Shown one piece after another: positions 8,634 to 16,023 of a DNA stretch of 64,000 nt. A program made the position numbers and the translations under genes. Under the pieces are notes generated by a model. It saw only the letters and a list, made by a program, of their open reading frames with translations. It ran no database searches and was not told the origin of the DNA. Positions within the stretch are counted from its first letter, which is position 1, and each line of letters starts with the position of its first letter. Origin of the DNA: Mycolicibacterium austroafricanum (GTDB lineage Bacteria > Actinomycetota > Actinomycetes > Mycobacteriales > Mycobacteriaceae); the NCBI RefSeq assembly GCF_902705885.1, contig NZ_CACSIP010000005.1, forward strand, positions 10,322 to 74,321. Direction: 5' to 3'.

Positions 8634-9037
8634 GAGCTGCCCGCGGGTGTCTCGATGATCACGGTGGTCGCCTTGACCACCGCCTCGGCGACCACGCCCG
8701 GCTCGAGGCCCAGCTGACTTGCCGACTCCGAGCTCATCAGCGACACGACGGTGAACGGGCCGCACTGCATCTGGACCTCGGCCATCACCCGGTCTGTGGT
8801 CACCTTCGTGACCAGGCCCACGAACCGGTTGCGCGCGGAGCTACCCACATCGAGGAGGTCGGGCGGTGGCGACGCGTGCTCGCGGGCGAACCCGGCCAGC
8901 ACGTCACCGGCGATCACCTTGCGGCCCACCTCGTCCTTGTGTGACGCCAGGTCGCCGCTGTCGATCCAGCGGCGCACGGTGTCATCGCTGACCCCGAGAA
9001 GCGCAGCGGCCTCCCTGATGCGAATGGCCGGAACCAT
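8630..9037 (-). CDS. HTH-TOBE molybdenum-responsive protein (ModE-like)
   Basis: The 135-residue protein starts at ATG 9037. Residues 1-50 form an excisionase/MerR-type helix-turn-helix (IREAAALLGVSDDTVRRWIDSG). Residues 70-135 form a single Mop/TOBE domain (RNRFVGLVTKVTTDRVMAEVQMQCG) of the kind that binds molybdate. As first gene of the mod operon it is the likely molybdate sensor that represses or tunes modABC. It differs from E. coli ModE in having one Mop domain and a smaller HTH; this short form is common in actinobacterial mod operons. Confidence 0.88.
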   Translation of the reverse strand: MVPAIRIREAAALLGVSDDTVRRWIDSGDLASHKDEVGRKVIAGDVLAGFAREHASPPPDLLDVGSSARNRFVGLVTKVTTDRVMAEVQMQCGPFTVVSLMSSESASQLGLEPGVVAEAVVKATTVIIETPAGSS

Positions 9038-9056
9038 ACAGGCAGTCCTTCCGCAA

Positions 9057-9087
9057 ATACGTAGTAAATATCGCATTCTATCCGTAT
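9057..9087 (-). promoter_or_regulatory. Probable promoter/operator of the mod operon
   Basis: An AT-rich patch stands out in the 95-bp gap upstream of the operon. On the minus strand a TAGAAT -10-like hexamer lies at 9075-9080, about 40 bases from the ATG. The arms ATACG (9057-9061) and CGTAT (9083-9087) form an inverted repeat around it. This is a plausible ModE-like site, but no -35 of good quality is visible. Confidence 0.4.
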
Positions 9088-9132
9088 CCGCGGAGTAAAC
9101 CGATTCGCGAGTGTGGGATCAGTGCACGGGTG

Positions 9133-10410
9133 TCACTCGTCGTCGTCGTCGAGTACCGAGAACGGCTCGGTCGGGGTCTCGACCACCATCAGCTGTGCGG
9201 CCGACTCGGACGGCACCACGTTGCGAGTCAGCGCCTGCAGCGCGCGTTCGGTGCCCACGTCACGACCGGCCTGCTCGGAGAGCAGCCAGCGCACCTCCAG
9301 CAGGTCGCAATACGCCTGGATCGGCGTCCCGGTGCCGCCGACCGCGGCGTGCGCGCGGTGCATCATCGGCGTGGCCACCTCCATCACCCACAACTGCGCG
9401 GCGGTGCGTTCGTCGACATCGTGACCGGCCTCGCGGCACAACTGTCCCTGATAGGCCAGCAGATCGCCGAGAAGGATGCGCGCCTGCCCCTCACCGACGT
9501 CGAGGCCGGCGAGCCGCTGCAGCTGGGTGGCGTGGTAACGGCGGTCACCCACCGCCACGTGTAGCCGGACCTGGTCGGCGGCACCCGCCGGGTCATCGGC
9601 GACCGGCTGCATCGACACCTCGTCGACGGCGAAACCGAGCTCGTTGAGCTTGCGGATGGTCCCCTCGACCCGGTACCGGTCGGCGAAGCCGAAGGTCGGC
9701 TCGGAGTGCAGCAAGTCCCACAGTCGCTGGTAGCGCGTCCTGATATCGAGCGCCTCGTTGATGAATCCCGGCTCCAGTTCCGGCTTTTCGAGCTTGGCCG
9801 CCACATCTAACAGGCCCGCCGCGACGTTCTCCACAGTGATGTCGACGTCGTGCGTGCGTTGTCCGTCGGACAGGCGAGGATGCACCTCGCTGGTCTCTGC
9901 GTCGACGAGAAACGCCTGCAGCACCTGCCCGTCCCGGGAGAACAGCGTGTTGGCCAGCGAGCAGTCACCCCAGAAGACCCCGTGTCGGTGGAGTTCGACG
10001 AGCAGCGTGGCCATCGCGTCGAACAACCGAGCGCGGTGTTTGGGTGCGTCGGGGGGCAATCGCATGAACAGCCGCCGATACTGCCAAGATCCGACCAGGT
10101 AGCGGGTCAACAGGATCGCGGTGTCGAAGTCCGGCTGGAACACCAGCCCCGCGGGCCGGACGGAGTTCAGACACATCTCCTCGAGGCGGCGCAGGACGTC
10201 GTACTCGCGCGCGGCGATCCGCGGGGGCAGCTCCTTGAGTGCCCACAGCTCGCCGTCGGATTCGACGAACTTGACCAGGTGCCTGCTCGGTCCGACCGCG
10301 ATGTCGCGCAGCGGGACCTCCGGCGCGCTCCAGTCCGCCAGCGGGCGATCCCACGGCAGCGCGAGCAGTCCCGGACGTGGTGCCCGAAGTCGCAGCTCGG
10401 GAGCCGCCAT
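9133..10410 (-). CDS. DUF4032 protein with a protein-kinase-like fold
   Basis: This 425-residue cytosolic protein matches actinobacterial DUF4032 proteins. Kinase-like elements can be read in order: Lys59 in LWALKEL, a catalytic-loop-like GVFWGDCSLANTL (Asp149, Asn154), and a metal-binding-like Asp170 in FLVDAETSE. It may therefore phosphorylate a small molecule or sugar; this is inference, as the family is uncharacterised to my knowledge. The C-terminal half is the DUF4032 helical region. It is the last gene of the sugar ABC transporter operon (20 bases after the ATPase gene), so a sugar-related role is plausible. The start is ATG 10410. The tail ends in a run of acidic residues. Confidence 0.8.
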   Translation of the reverse strand: MAAPELRLRAPRPGLLALPWDRPLADWSAPEVPLRDIAVGPSRHLVKFVESDGELWALKELPPRIAAREYDVLRRLEEMCLNSVRPAGLVFQPDFDTAILLTRYLVGSWQYRRLFMRLPPDAPKHRARLFDAMATLLVELHRHGVFWGDCSLANTLFSRDGQVLQAFLVDAETSEVHPRLSDGQRTHDVDITVENVAAGLLDVAAKLEKPELEPGFINEALDIRTRYQRLWDLLHSEPTFGFADRYRVEGTIRKLNELGFAVDEVSMQPVADDPAGAADQVRLHVAVGDRRYHATQLQRLAGLDVGEGQARILLGDLLAYQGQLCREAGHDVDERTAAQLWVMEVATPMMHRAHAAVGGTGTPIQAYCDLLEVRWLLSEQAGRDVGTERALQALTRNVVPSESAAQLMVVETPTEPFSVLDDDDE

Positions 10411-10430
10411 CGCGGTTGAGGCTCCGCAGC

Positions 10431-11693
10431 TCAGCCGTTGGTCGCTGCGTGCCGTCCGCGCGATTCGGGTTCGTGTGCCTCGCGCGAGCGCTCGTCGGTC
10501 CCATGCTCCTCGCGCGAGCGCTCGTCGGTCGTGGTGCGGGTGAGGTTGTCCCCGGTCTGCGGGTCGAACAGGTGCAGCCGTTCGTCGTCGAGCCACAGCG
10601 TGGCCTTGTCACCCGAGCGCACCCGGCTCAGCGGGTCCAGCTCCACACAGATCTGCGTGCGCAGTTGCTCGCTGTCTAGCTCACTGGCCAGTTCGGCGAG
10701 TTGTCCGGAGATCTCCGTCGTCGCCTCGAACGGCACGAACGCGTACTGCTCGTTACCCAGCCACTCGGTCACGTCGATCTCCACGTCGAAAGTGACTCCG
10801 CGCGAGCGCTTGTCGGTGTCGACGAACTCCGCGTCCTCGAAGGCCCCGGGACGGATTCCGGCGATGTAGACCTTCCCGTCCTCGACGACCCCCCGCCACT
10901 CGTCGCGCAGCGGCACCCTCGTGAACGGTAACTCGATCTCGTTGCCCTCTACCTTCGCGGGCACGAAGTTCATCGGGGGAGACCCGATGAAGCCGGCGAC
11001 GAAGAGGTTGACCGGCTGGTCATAGAGTTCGCGAGGGCTTGCGACCTGCTGCAGCACACCCTTTTTCAGCACCGCGACCCGATCTCCGAGAGTCATGGCT
11101 TCGGTCTGGTCGTGGGTGACGTAGACCGTTGTGACACCGAGGCGGCGTTGCAGCCGCAGGATCTCGGTGCGCATCTGCCCACGCAGCTTGGCGTCGAGGT
11201 TGCTCAACGGCTCGTCGAACAGGAACGCGTCGGCCTGACGGACGATCGCGCGGCCCATCGCCACCCGCTGGCGCTGCCCACCGGAAAGGTTGGCCGGCTT
11301 GCGTTCGAGGTGCTCGCCGAGCTCGAGGGTGTCCGCGGCGTCGGTGACCAGCTTGCGGATCTCGTCGTCGGAGTGCTTGCCGGACAACCGGAGCGGGAAC
11401 GCGATGTTCTCGAACACCGTCAGGTGTGGATACAGCGCGTAGTTCTGGAACACCATCGACAGGTTGCGGTCACGGGGCGCCTTGTCGTTGACGCGCTTGT
11501 CGCCGATCAGCATGTCGCCGGAGGTGATGTCCTCCAGCCCGACGATCATTCGCAGCAGCGTCGACTTCCCGCAGCCCGAAGGGCCGACGAGGATCACGAA
11601 CTCACCGTCGGCGATGTCGAGGCTCACGTCGTTGACGGCCGGAAAGCCGTCACCGTACTTCTTGACGATATTGCGCATCGTGATTGCTGCCAT
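10431..11693 (-). CDS. Sugar ABC transporter ATP-binding protein (MsmK/UgpC/SugC type)
   Basis: The 420-residue ATPase has Walker A GPSGCGKS, signature NLSGGQRQRVAMGRAI, Walker B AFLFDEPLSNLD, switch His in VTHDQTEAM, and a C-terminal OB/TOBE regulatory domain typical of carbohydrate importers. The family's usual length is 360-390. Here about 35 extra C-terminal residues arise from two copies of a 23-bp repeat that encode TDERSRE twice. It energises the two permeases upstream; the likely substrate is an alpha-glucoside or related oligosaccharide, judged from the adjacent alpha-glucosidase and LacI regulator. M. tuberculosis Rv2038c-Rv2041c is a comparable operon. Confidence 0.9.
   Translation of the reverse strand: MAAITMRNIVKKYGDGFPAVNDVSLDIADGEFVILVGPSGCGKSTLLRMIVGLEDITSGDMLIGDKRVNDKAPRDRNLSMVFQNYALYPHLTVFENIAFPLRLSGKHSDDEIRKLVTDAADTLELGEHLERKPANLSGGQRQRVAMGRAIVRQADAFLFDEPLSNLDAKLRGQMRTEILRLQRRLGVTTVYVTHDQTEAMTLGDRVAVLKKGVLQQVASPRELYDQPVNLFVAGFIGSPPMNFVPAKVEGNEIELPFTRVPLRDEWRGVVEDGKVYIAGIRPGAFEDAEFVDTDKRSRGVTFDVEIDVTEWLGNEQYAFVPFEATTEISGQLAELASELDSEQLRTQICVELDPLSRVRSGDKATLWLDDERLHLFDPQTGDNLTRTTTDERSREEHGTDERSREAHEPESRGRHAATNG
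10478..10530. repeat. Two direct copies of a 23-bp repeat inside the ABC ATPase gene
   Basis: The 23-bp unit at 10478-10500 recurs exactly at 10508-10530 (period 30). Its core, GCGCGAGCGCTCG, is nearly palindromic. A degenerate third copy lies at 10798-10817 in the same gene. In the protein the copies read TDERSRE, TDERSRE and TDKRSRG. It looks like a short REP-like element tolerated in the unconserved tail. Confidence 0.75.
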
Positions 11694-11697
11694 GAGG

Positions 11698-12531
11698 TTA
11701 TCCCTTCACTGCTCCGGAGGTCAGACCGGCGACGATGCGCCGCTGGAAGATGAGGACCAAGATGACGACGGGGATCGTGACGATCACCGACGCGGCCATG
11801 ATGTAGGGCACCGGCGACTCGAAATACGAGGCACCCTGGAAGAACGCCAGCGCCGCAGGCACGGTACGGGCGCTGTCGGTGGATGTCAGCGAGATGGCGA
11901 AGAGAAAGTCGTTCCAGCAGAAGAAGAACGTCAGGATCGCCGTGGTGAACACCCCCGGTGCCGCCAACGGCACGATCACCTTGCGGAACGCCTGCCACTG
12001 CGTGGCGCCGTCCACCTGAGCGGCGTGCTCCATCTCCCAGGGGATCTGCCGGAAGAACGCCGACATCGTCCAGATAGACAAGGGCAGTGCGAATGTCAGG
12101 TACGGGATGATCAGTCCGAGCCAGGTGTCGTAGATGCCCAGGCTTCGCCACATGTCGAACAACGGACCGACCAGTGCGGCCTGCGGGAACATGGCGATGC
12201 CCAGTGCCAGCGAAAGAAGTACCTTTTTGCCCGGGAAGTCCAGCCGCGCAATGGCATAGGCGGCGAACATCGCGATGATCACCGAGATGACCGTCGCGAT
12301 GACCGCAATGCCGATCGAGTTGATCAGCGCGCGGATGAACAGCGGCTGGCTGAAGATCTGGACGAAGTTGTCCATGGTGAACGTGCTCGGCAGGAACTGC
12401 GGGTCACGCGAGACGATGTCTGACGGCGGCTTGAAGGCCAGGCTGATCATCCACAGCAGCGGAACAAAGCTGTAGATCAGGATGACGATGCCGGCGATCG
12501 TCCACCACCGGGTGCTCTTGGCGCTGGTCAC
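11698..12531 (-). CDS. Sugar ABC transporter permease, MalG type
   Basis: The 277-residue inner-membrane permease has six predicted helices. The EAA loop, EHAAQVDGATQWQAFRKVI, lies near residue 180, as in MalG/AraQ-type (CUT1 family) carbohydrate permeases. It forms the channel together with the partner permease whose stop it overlaps by 4 bases, and it lies 4 bases upstream of the ATPase start. Confidence 0.92.
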   Translation of the reverse strand: MTSAKSTRWWTIAGIVILIYSFVPLLWMISLAFKPPSDIVSRDPQFLPSTFTMDNFVQIFSQPLFIRALINSIGIAVIATVISVIIAMFAAYAIARLDFPGKKVLLSLALGIAMFPQAALVGPLFDMWRSLGIYDTWLGLIIPYLTFALPLSIWTMSAFFRQIPWEMEHAAQVDGATQWQAFRKVIVPLAAPGVFTTAILTFFFCWNDFLFAISLTSTDSARTVPAALAFFQGASYFESPVPYIMAASVIVTIPVVILVLIFQRRIVAGLTSGAVKG

Positions 12532-13460
12532 TGGTCACCCCTGACTTGCGAGAGGTCGGTTTTGAAGACCTTGATGAACAGCCACGCAATGGCGACCACG
12601 GACAGGAACAGCAGCACCGAGACCGCAGAACCCATACCGAGGTTCACCAGCGTGACGTTTTGTCGATAGGCCAGGAATGAGATGGTCTCGGTGTTGTTCG
12701 CACCGGCCGTCATCACGTACGGGTTGTCGAATATTCGCCACGCATCGAGGGTGCGGAACAGCAGCGCCACCATGATCGCGGCCTTCATGTTCGGCAGCGT
12801 GATCTTCCAGAGGCGTTGCCATGCGGTGGCGCCGTCGACCTTCGCGGCCTCCTGCATGTCTTCGGGGACCTGCACCAGGCCGGCCAGCAGCAGCAGCGAG
12901 ATGAACGGGGTGGTCTTCCAGATCTCGGACAGGCAGATGACGAAGATCGCCGACCAGCGGTCACCGAACCAGTCGAAGTCGGTGATGTTGAGCCACTGGT
13001 TGACGAACCCCGAGTCGACCGCGAATGCGTAGCGCCAGATGAACGCCGAGACCACCGTGACGATGCCGTACGGGATCAGGATCGCGGTGCGCAATGGCCC
13101 CCGGCCGCGAACGATCCGCAGCATCACGAACGCGAACCAGAAGCCGAGGACGAGTTCGATGGCGACGGTGACGACAGTGATCGCGAGCGTGGTGACGAAG
13201 TCGTTCCACCACACCGGGTCGGTGAGGATGACCCCGTAGTTGCCAAGCCCGACAAAACTACGTCCCTGCGGATCGGTCAGGCGGTAGTTGTACAGCGACA
13301 GCACCAATGCGTATCCCAGCGGGTACGCGGTGACCAGCAGCATCACCACATACGACGGCAGCGTCAGGTAGATGCCGAGCCTGCGCTCGCCGCGGACCCG
13401 CTCGCTGAACGCCGGCTTGTCGGGGTCCTTCTGGATGGGTGCACTCTCGACGGTTGTCAC
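12528..13460 (-). CDS. Sugar ABC transporter permease, MalF type
   Basis: At 310 residues this is the second CUT1 permease, with an N-terminal cytoplasmic segment, six helices and the EAA motif EDMQEAAKVDGATAWQRLW near residue 215. It is encoded between the binding protein and the MalG-type permease with 4-base overlaps on both sides, so the four subunits are translated as a unit. Confidence 0.92.
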   Translation of the reverse strand: MTTVESAPIQKDPDKPAFSERVRGERRLGIYLTLPSYVVMLLVTAYPLGYALVLSLYNYRLTDPQGRSFVGLGNYGVILTDPVWWNDFVTTLAITVVTVAIELVLGFWFAFVMLRIVRGRGPLRTAILIPYGIVTVVSAFIWRYAFAVDSGFVNQWLNITDFDWFGDRWSAIFVICLSEIWKTTPFISLLLLAGLVQVPEDMQEAAKVDGATAWQRLWKITLPNMKAAIMVALLFRTLDAWRIFDNPYVMTAGANNTETISFLAYRQNVTLVNLGMGSAVSVLLFLSVVAIAWLFIKVFKTDLSQVRGDQ

Positions 13461-14767
13461 AACAGTCGCCTCCCCGCGAGCACGTCAGCCATGAACTCGT
13501 CTGTCCTCTCCGGGGTTTGCGCGGTCACCGACGCCGGCGGGTGCCACGTCTGGGTGATCGCCCCGGCGACGTCGGTGTAGAAGGGCGTCAAGGGCCGAGG
13601 TCCACCCTCGGCGATGGATTCCCGGATCAGGTCCGCGTTGTCGTACTCGGCACGGATGTCCGGGTTATCGTAGGACGCCGCGTACGGCGACGGTTCACTT
13701 TCGTCGAGCATGTACTGGGTGGCTTTGGGCTCGGCGTTGATGCATTCGACCAACGCGACCGCCTCGTCGGGGTGCTCCGAGTAGGCGCCGATACCCAGGT
13801 TGGCGCCGCCGAGGGGTGGTGCGCTGGGGCGGTCGGGGAACACCCTCGGGTAACGGGCCCAGCCGATGTCGTCTACCACTTCCTGCGGGAGCGTGCCTTC
13901 CTCGGCGGCGCTGCGGGCCGCCGCGAGCACGTAGGGCCAGTTGAGCATGAACATGCCCTCTTCCGACTGGAACGTGGCGCGGGCCTGCTCTTCGGCGGCG
14001 TTGGACAGGTCGACCGGAGCGGCGCTGGAACGCGCGAGATTGCCGACGATCTCGGCGGCCTTGTCTCCGGCCGGGCTGGCCATGGACGGTTTCGCGTTGC
14101 GGCCGGCCTCGACGTCCTGGAGCACCTCACCGCCGGCCGACAACACCAGTGCGTTGATCCAGACCATGTAGCCCTCGTACCGCTGGCCCTGGGTGGAGAT
14201 CTTCTTGCCTTGCCCCACAGCGGCTTTGAGCATCTCGTCCCATGTGAAGGTCGGGCTGGTGGGGTCCACTCCTGCCGCGGCCGCCTCCGATTTGCGGTAC
14301 CAGAGGAGCTGAGCATTGGACTTGTACGGCGCTCCGAACAGTTGGTCGTCCCACATACCCGTCTCGACCGGCGACGGCAGCATCCCGGCGGTGAGGCGTG
14401 CGGACTCCTCGGCGGTGTAGGGGCGCAGGAATCCCGCGTTGGCGAATTCCGCGGTGAACACCACGTCGAGGCTCAGCACGTCGATCGAGGAGTCCCCGGC
14501 GGCAAGGCGGCGGACCATTTGCTCCCGTTGGGCGGTCGCGGTGCTGGGCAGCGATTCGATGCGCACCTGGTACGCGCCGCCCGAGGCGTCCGCGCATTCC
14601 TGGGCACGCGCCACTGAGCCGCCGTTGTCCGGCAGGATGTACCACGTCAGGGTCGGCGGCCCACCCCCGCTGCCGCATCCGGACAACAGGGTAGCCGCGA
14701 CCAGAGGCGCGCTGGCCAGCGCGATTGCGCGGCGGCGTCGCCCTCGGGCGAACTGAATTCGTTTCAT
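13457..14767 (-). CDS. Sugar-binding lipoprotein of the ABC transporter
   Basis: This is a family-1 extracellular solute-binding protein of 436 residues from ATG 14767, which has GAGGAC just upstream. The signal peptide ends in the lipobox LLSGC (Cys about residue 30), so the mature protein is membrane-anchored. It begins TLTWYILPDN and has the periplasmic-binding-protein pattern of alternating alpha/beta lobes. It captures the carbohydrate for the downstream permeases. It is preceded by 116 bases and the LacI gene on the same strand, so it may be co-transcribed with the repressor or have its own promoter. Confidence 0.9.
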   Translation of the reverse strand: MKRIQFARGRRRRAIALASAPLVAATLLSGCGSGGGPPTLTWYILPDNGGSVARAQECADASGGAYQVRIESLPSTATAQREQMVRRLAAGDSSIDVLSLDVVFTAEFANAGFLRPYTAEESARLTAGMLPSPVETGMWDDQLFGAPYKSNAQLLWYRKSEAAAAGVDPTSPTFTWDEMLKAAVGQGKKISTQGQRYEGYMVWINALVLSAGGEVLQDVEAGRNAKPSMASPAGDKAAEIVGNLARSSAAPVDLSNAAEEQARATFQSEEGMFMLNWPYVLAAARSAAEEGTLPQEVVDDIGWARYPRVFPDRPSAPPLGGANLGIGAYSEHPDEAVALVECINAEPKATQYMLDESEPSPYAASYDNPDIRAEYDNADLIRESIAEGGPRPLTPFYTDVAGAITQTWHPPASVTAQTPERTDEFMADVLAGRRLL

Positions 14768-14883
14768 CACGTCCTCGTCCAAGAAGCCTGCAACGACGCC
14801 CGGGTCCGGATGAGGGCCACGGGCAGCACATTCGGTACGCCGATGAGTGTGTCACAGTTCACAACGATGATGGGGCAGTGGTG

Positions 14884-15906
14884 TCATCGCGGCGGGGCGG
14901 TCGACCCGCGGATCACCAGTCGGGTGGGCAGCGTCGTCACCACGGGCTCGGTCTCGGGTGCTTCGGGGTCGAGCCGGGCCAGCGCCTGAAGCGCCGCGAT
15001 CCGGCCCTGCTCGCGTACCGGCTGAGCGACCGTCGTCAGATCACTGAGGTCGGCTGACGGGTGGTCGTCGACACCGATCACCGAGACTTGCTGGGGGACA
15101 GAGATTCCTGACCTCCGCAGGGTCCGCAGTGCGCCCAGTGCCATCTCGTCGGAATGGCAGAAGACGGCGGTGGGCAGCTCCGGACGGCTCAGCAGCGTCT
15201 CCATACCTCGCGCGCCGCCGTCGATACCCCACTCGACGGTCACCACGGTCGAGTCACCCAGGCCGGCCGCGCCGACCAGCCGGTGAAACCCGCGGATCCG
15301 GGCCTCGTTGGTGGCCCACGGGATTCCCTCGTCGTCGCCGGCCTGGATCATCGCGATGTCCCGGTGGCCGATGCGCAGCAGGTGCCCGACGGCTTGTTGC
15401 GCGGCCATCTCGTCGTCGATACCGACCCACGGCTGACCGTCACGAGGATGGTGACCTCCGACGAACACCGTGGGAAGTCCGAGTTGGTCCAGCCGGGTGT
15501 GCTCACGGGTGGTCAACGGAACGGAGACGACGATCACCGCGTCGACCTTGCGGCGCAACGGGAGTGCTTCGAAGAACCGATGCCGCGCCGCGGGATCCGG
15601 CAGTGCACAGAGCACCAGATCCACGCCGACCGCGTCGAATTCGCCGGCGATACCGGCGAGCACGGTCGAGTAGAACCACGCGTCGATTCGGGGCACCACC
15701 ACACCGACGCGGCCTGTGGGTCCCCCCGACAGCCGGGACGCCTCCGGCGAGACCACGTAGGCCAGTTCGCGCGCCGCCGAGAGGATTCGTTCCCGAGTGG
15801 CGGGCGAGACGCCGCTCTCACCCCGCAGGGCACGCGACACCGACGCGATCGAGACACCCGACCGCTGGGCCACGTCGGTCATGTTGACCGCTTGTTTCGG
15901 GATCAT
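14884..15906 (-). CDS. LacI-family transcriptional regulator
   Basis: The 340-residue repressor starts at ATG 15906. The LacI helix-turn-helix begins at residue 9 (MTDVAQRSGVSIASVSRALRG) with the hinge helix around ASRLSGG. The remainder is a periplasmic-binding-protein-like sugar sensor. It is divergent from the alpha-glucosidase gene and upstream of the sugar ABC operon. The two CGTAA-N4-TTACG operators in the shared promoter region are almost surely its binding sites. Longer in-frame starts upstream would run through the operators and glucosidase promoter and are unlikely. Confidence 0.92.
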   Translation of the reverse strand: MIPKQAVNMTDVAQRSGVSIASVSRALRGESGVSPATRERILSAARELAYVVSPEASRLSGGPTGRVGVVVPRIDAWFYSTVLAGIAGEFDAVGVDLVLCALPDPAARHRFFEALPLRRKVDAVIVVSVPLTTREHTRLDQLGLPTVFVGGHHPRDGQPWVGIDDEMAAQQAVGHLLRIGHRDIAMIQAGDDEGIPWATNEARIRGFHRLVGAAGLGDSTVVTVEWGIDGGARGMETLLSRPELPTAVFCHSDEMALGALRTLRRSGISVPQQVSVIGVDDHPSADLSDLTTVAQPVREQGRIAALQALARLDPEAPETEPVVTTLPTRLVIRGSTAPPR

Positions 15907-15926
15907 CGGACCCGAGAATAGCGCAA

Positions 15927-15940
15927 CGTAAATAGTTACG
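15927..15940. promoter_or_regulatory. LacI-type operator O1
   Basis: CGTAAATAGTTACG is an inverted repeat CGTAA-N4-TTACG placed 21 bases upstream of the lacI-type ATG. It shares its half-sites with the second operator at 15990-16003. Autoregulation of the repressor gene is the natural reading. Confidence 0.75.
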
Positions 15941-15989
15941 TATATAGGGAACGGATTGACAATATGGAGTGTTTTCTGGACCCTGGGAA

Positions 15990-16003
15990 CGTAAACGATT
16001 ACG
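15990..16003. promoter_or_regulatory. LacI-type operator O2
   Basis: CGTAAACGATTACG has the central CG typical of LacI/PurR-family operators and lies 20 bases before the alpha-glucosidase GTG start. The centre-to-centre distance to O1 is 63 bp, close to six helical turns. One tetrameric repressor could therefore bridge both sites across the divergent promoters. Confidence 0.8.
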
Positions 16004-16023
16004 CAATGAGTCAGAGGAGAGCC

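Noticed and set aside
15964..16023. ATG 15964 as the alpha-glucosidase start
   Set aside because: It lacks a ribosome site and places operator O2 inside the coding region; GTG 16024 has GAGGAGA in front and begins at the conserved domain.
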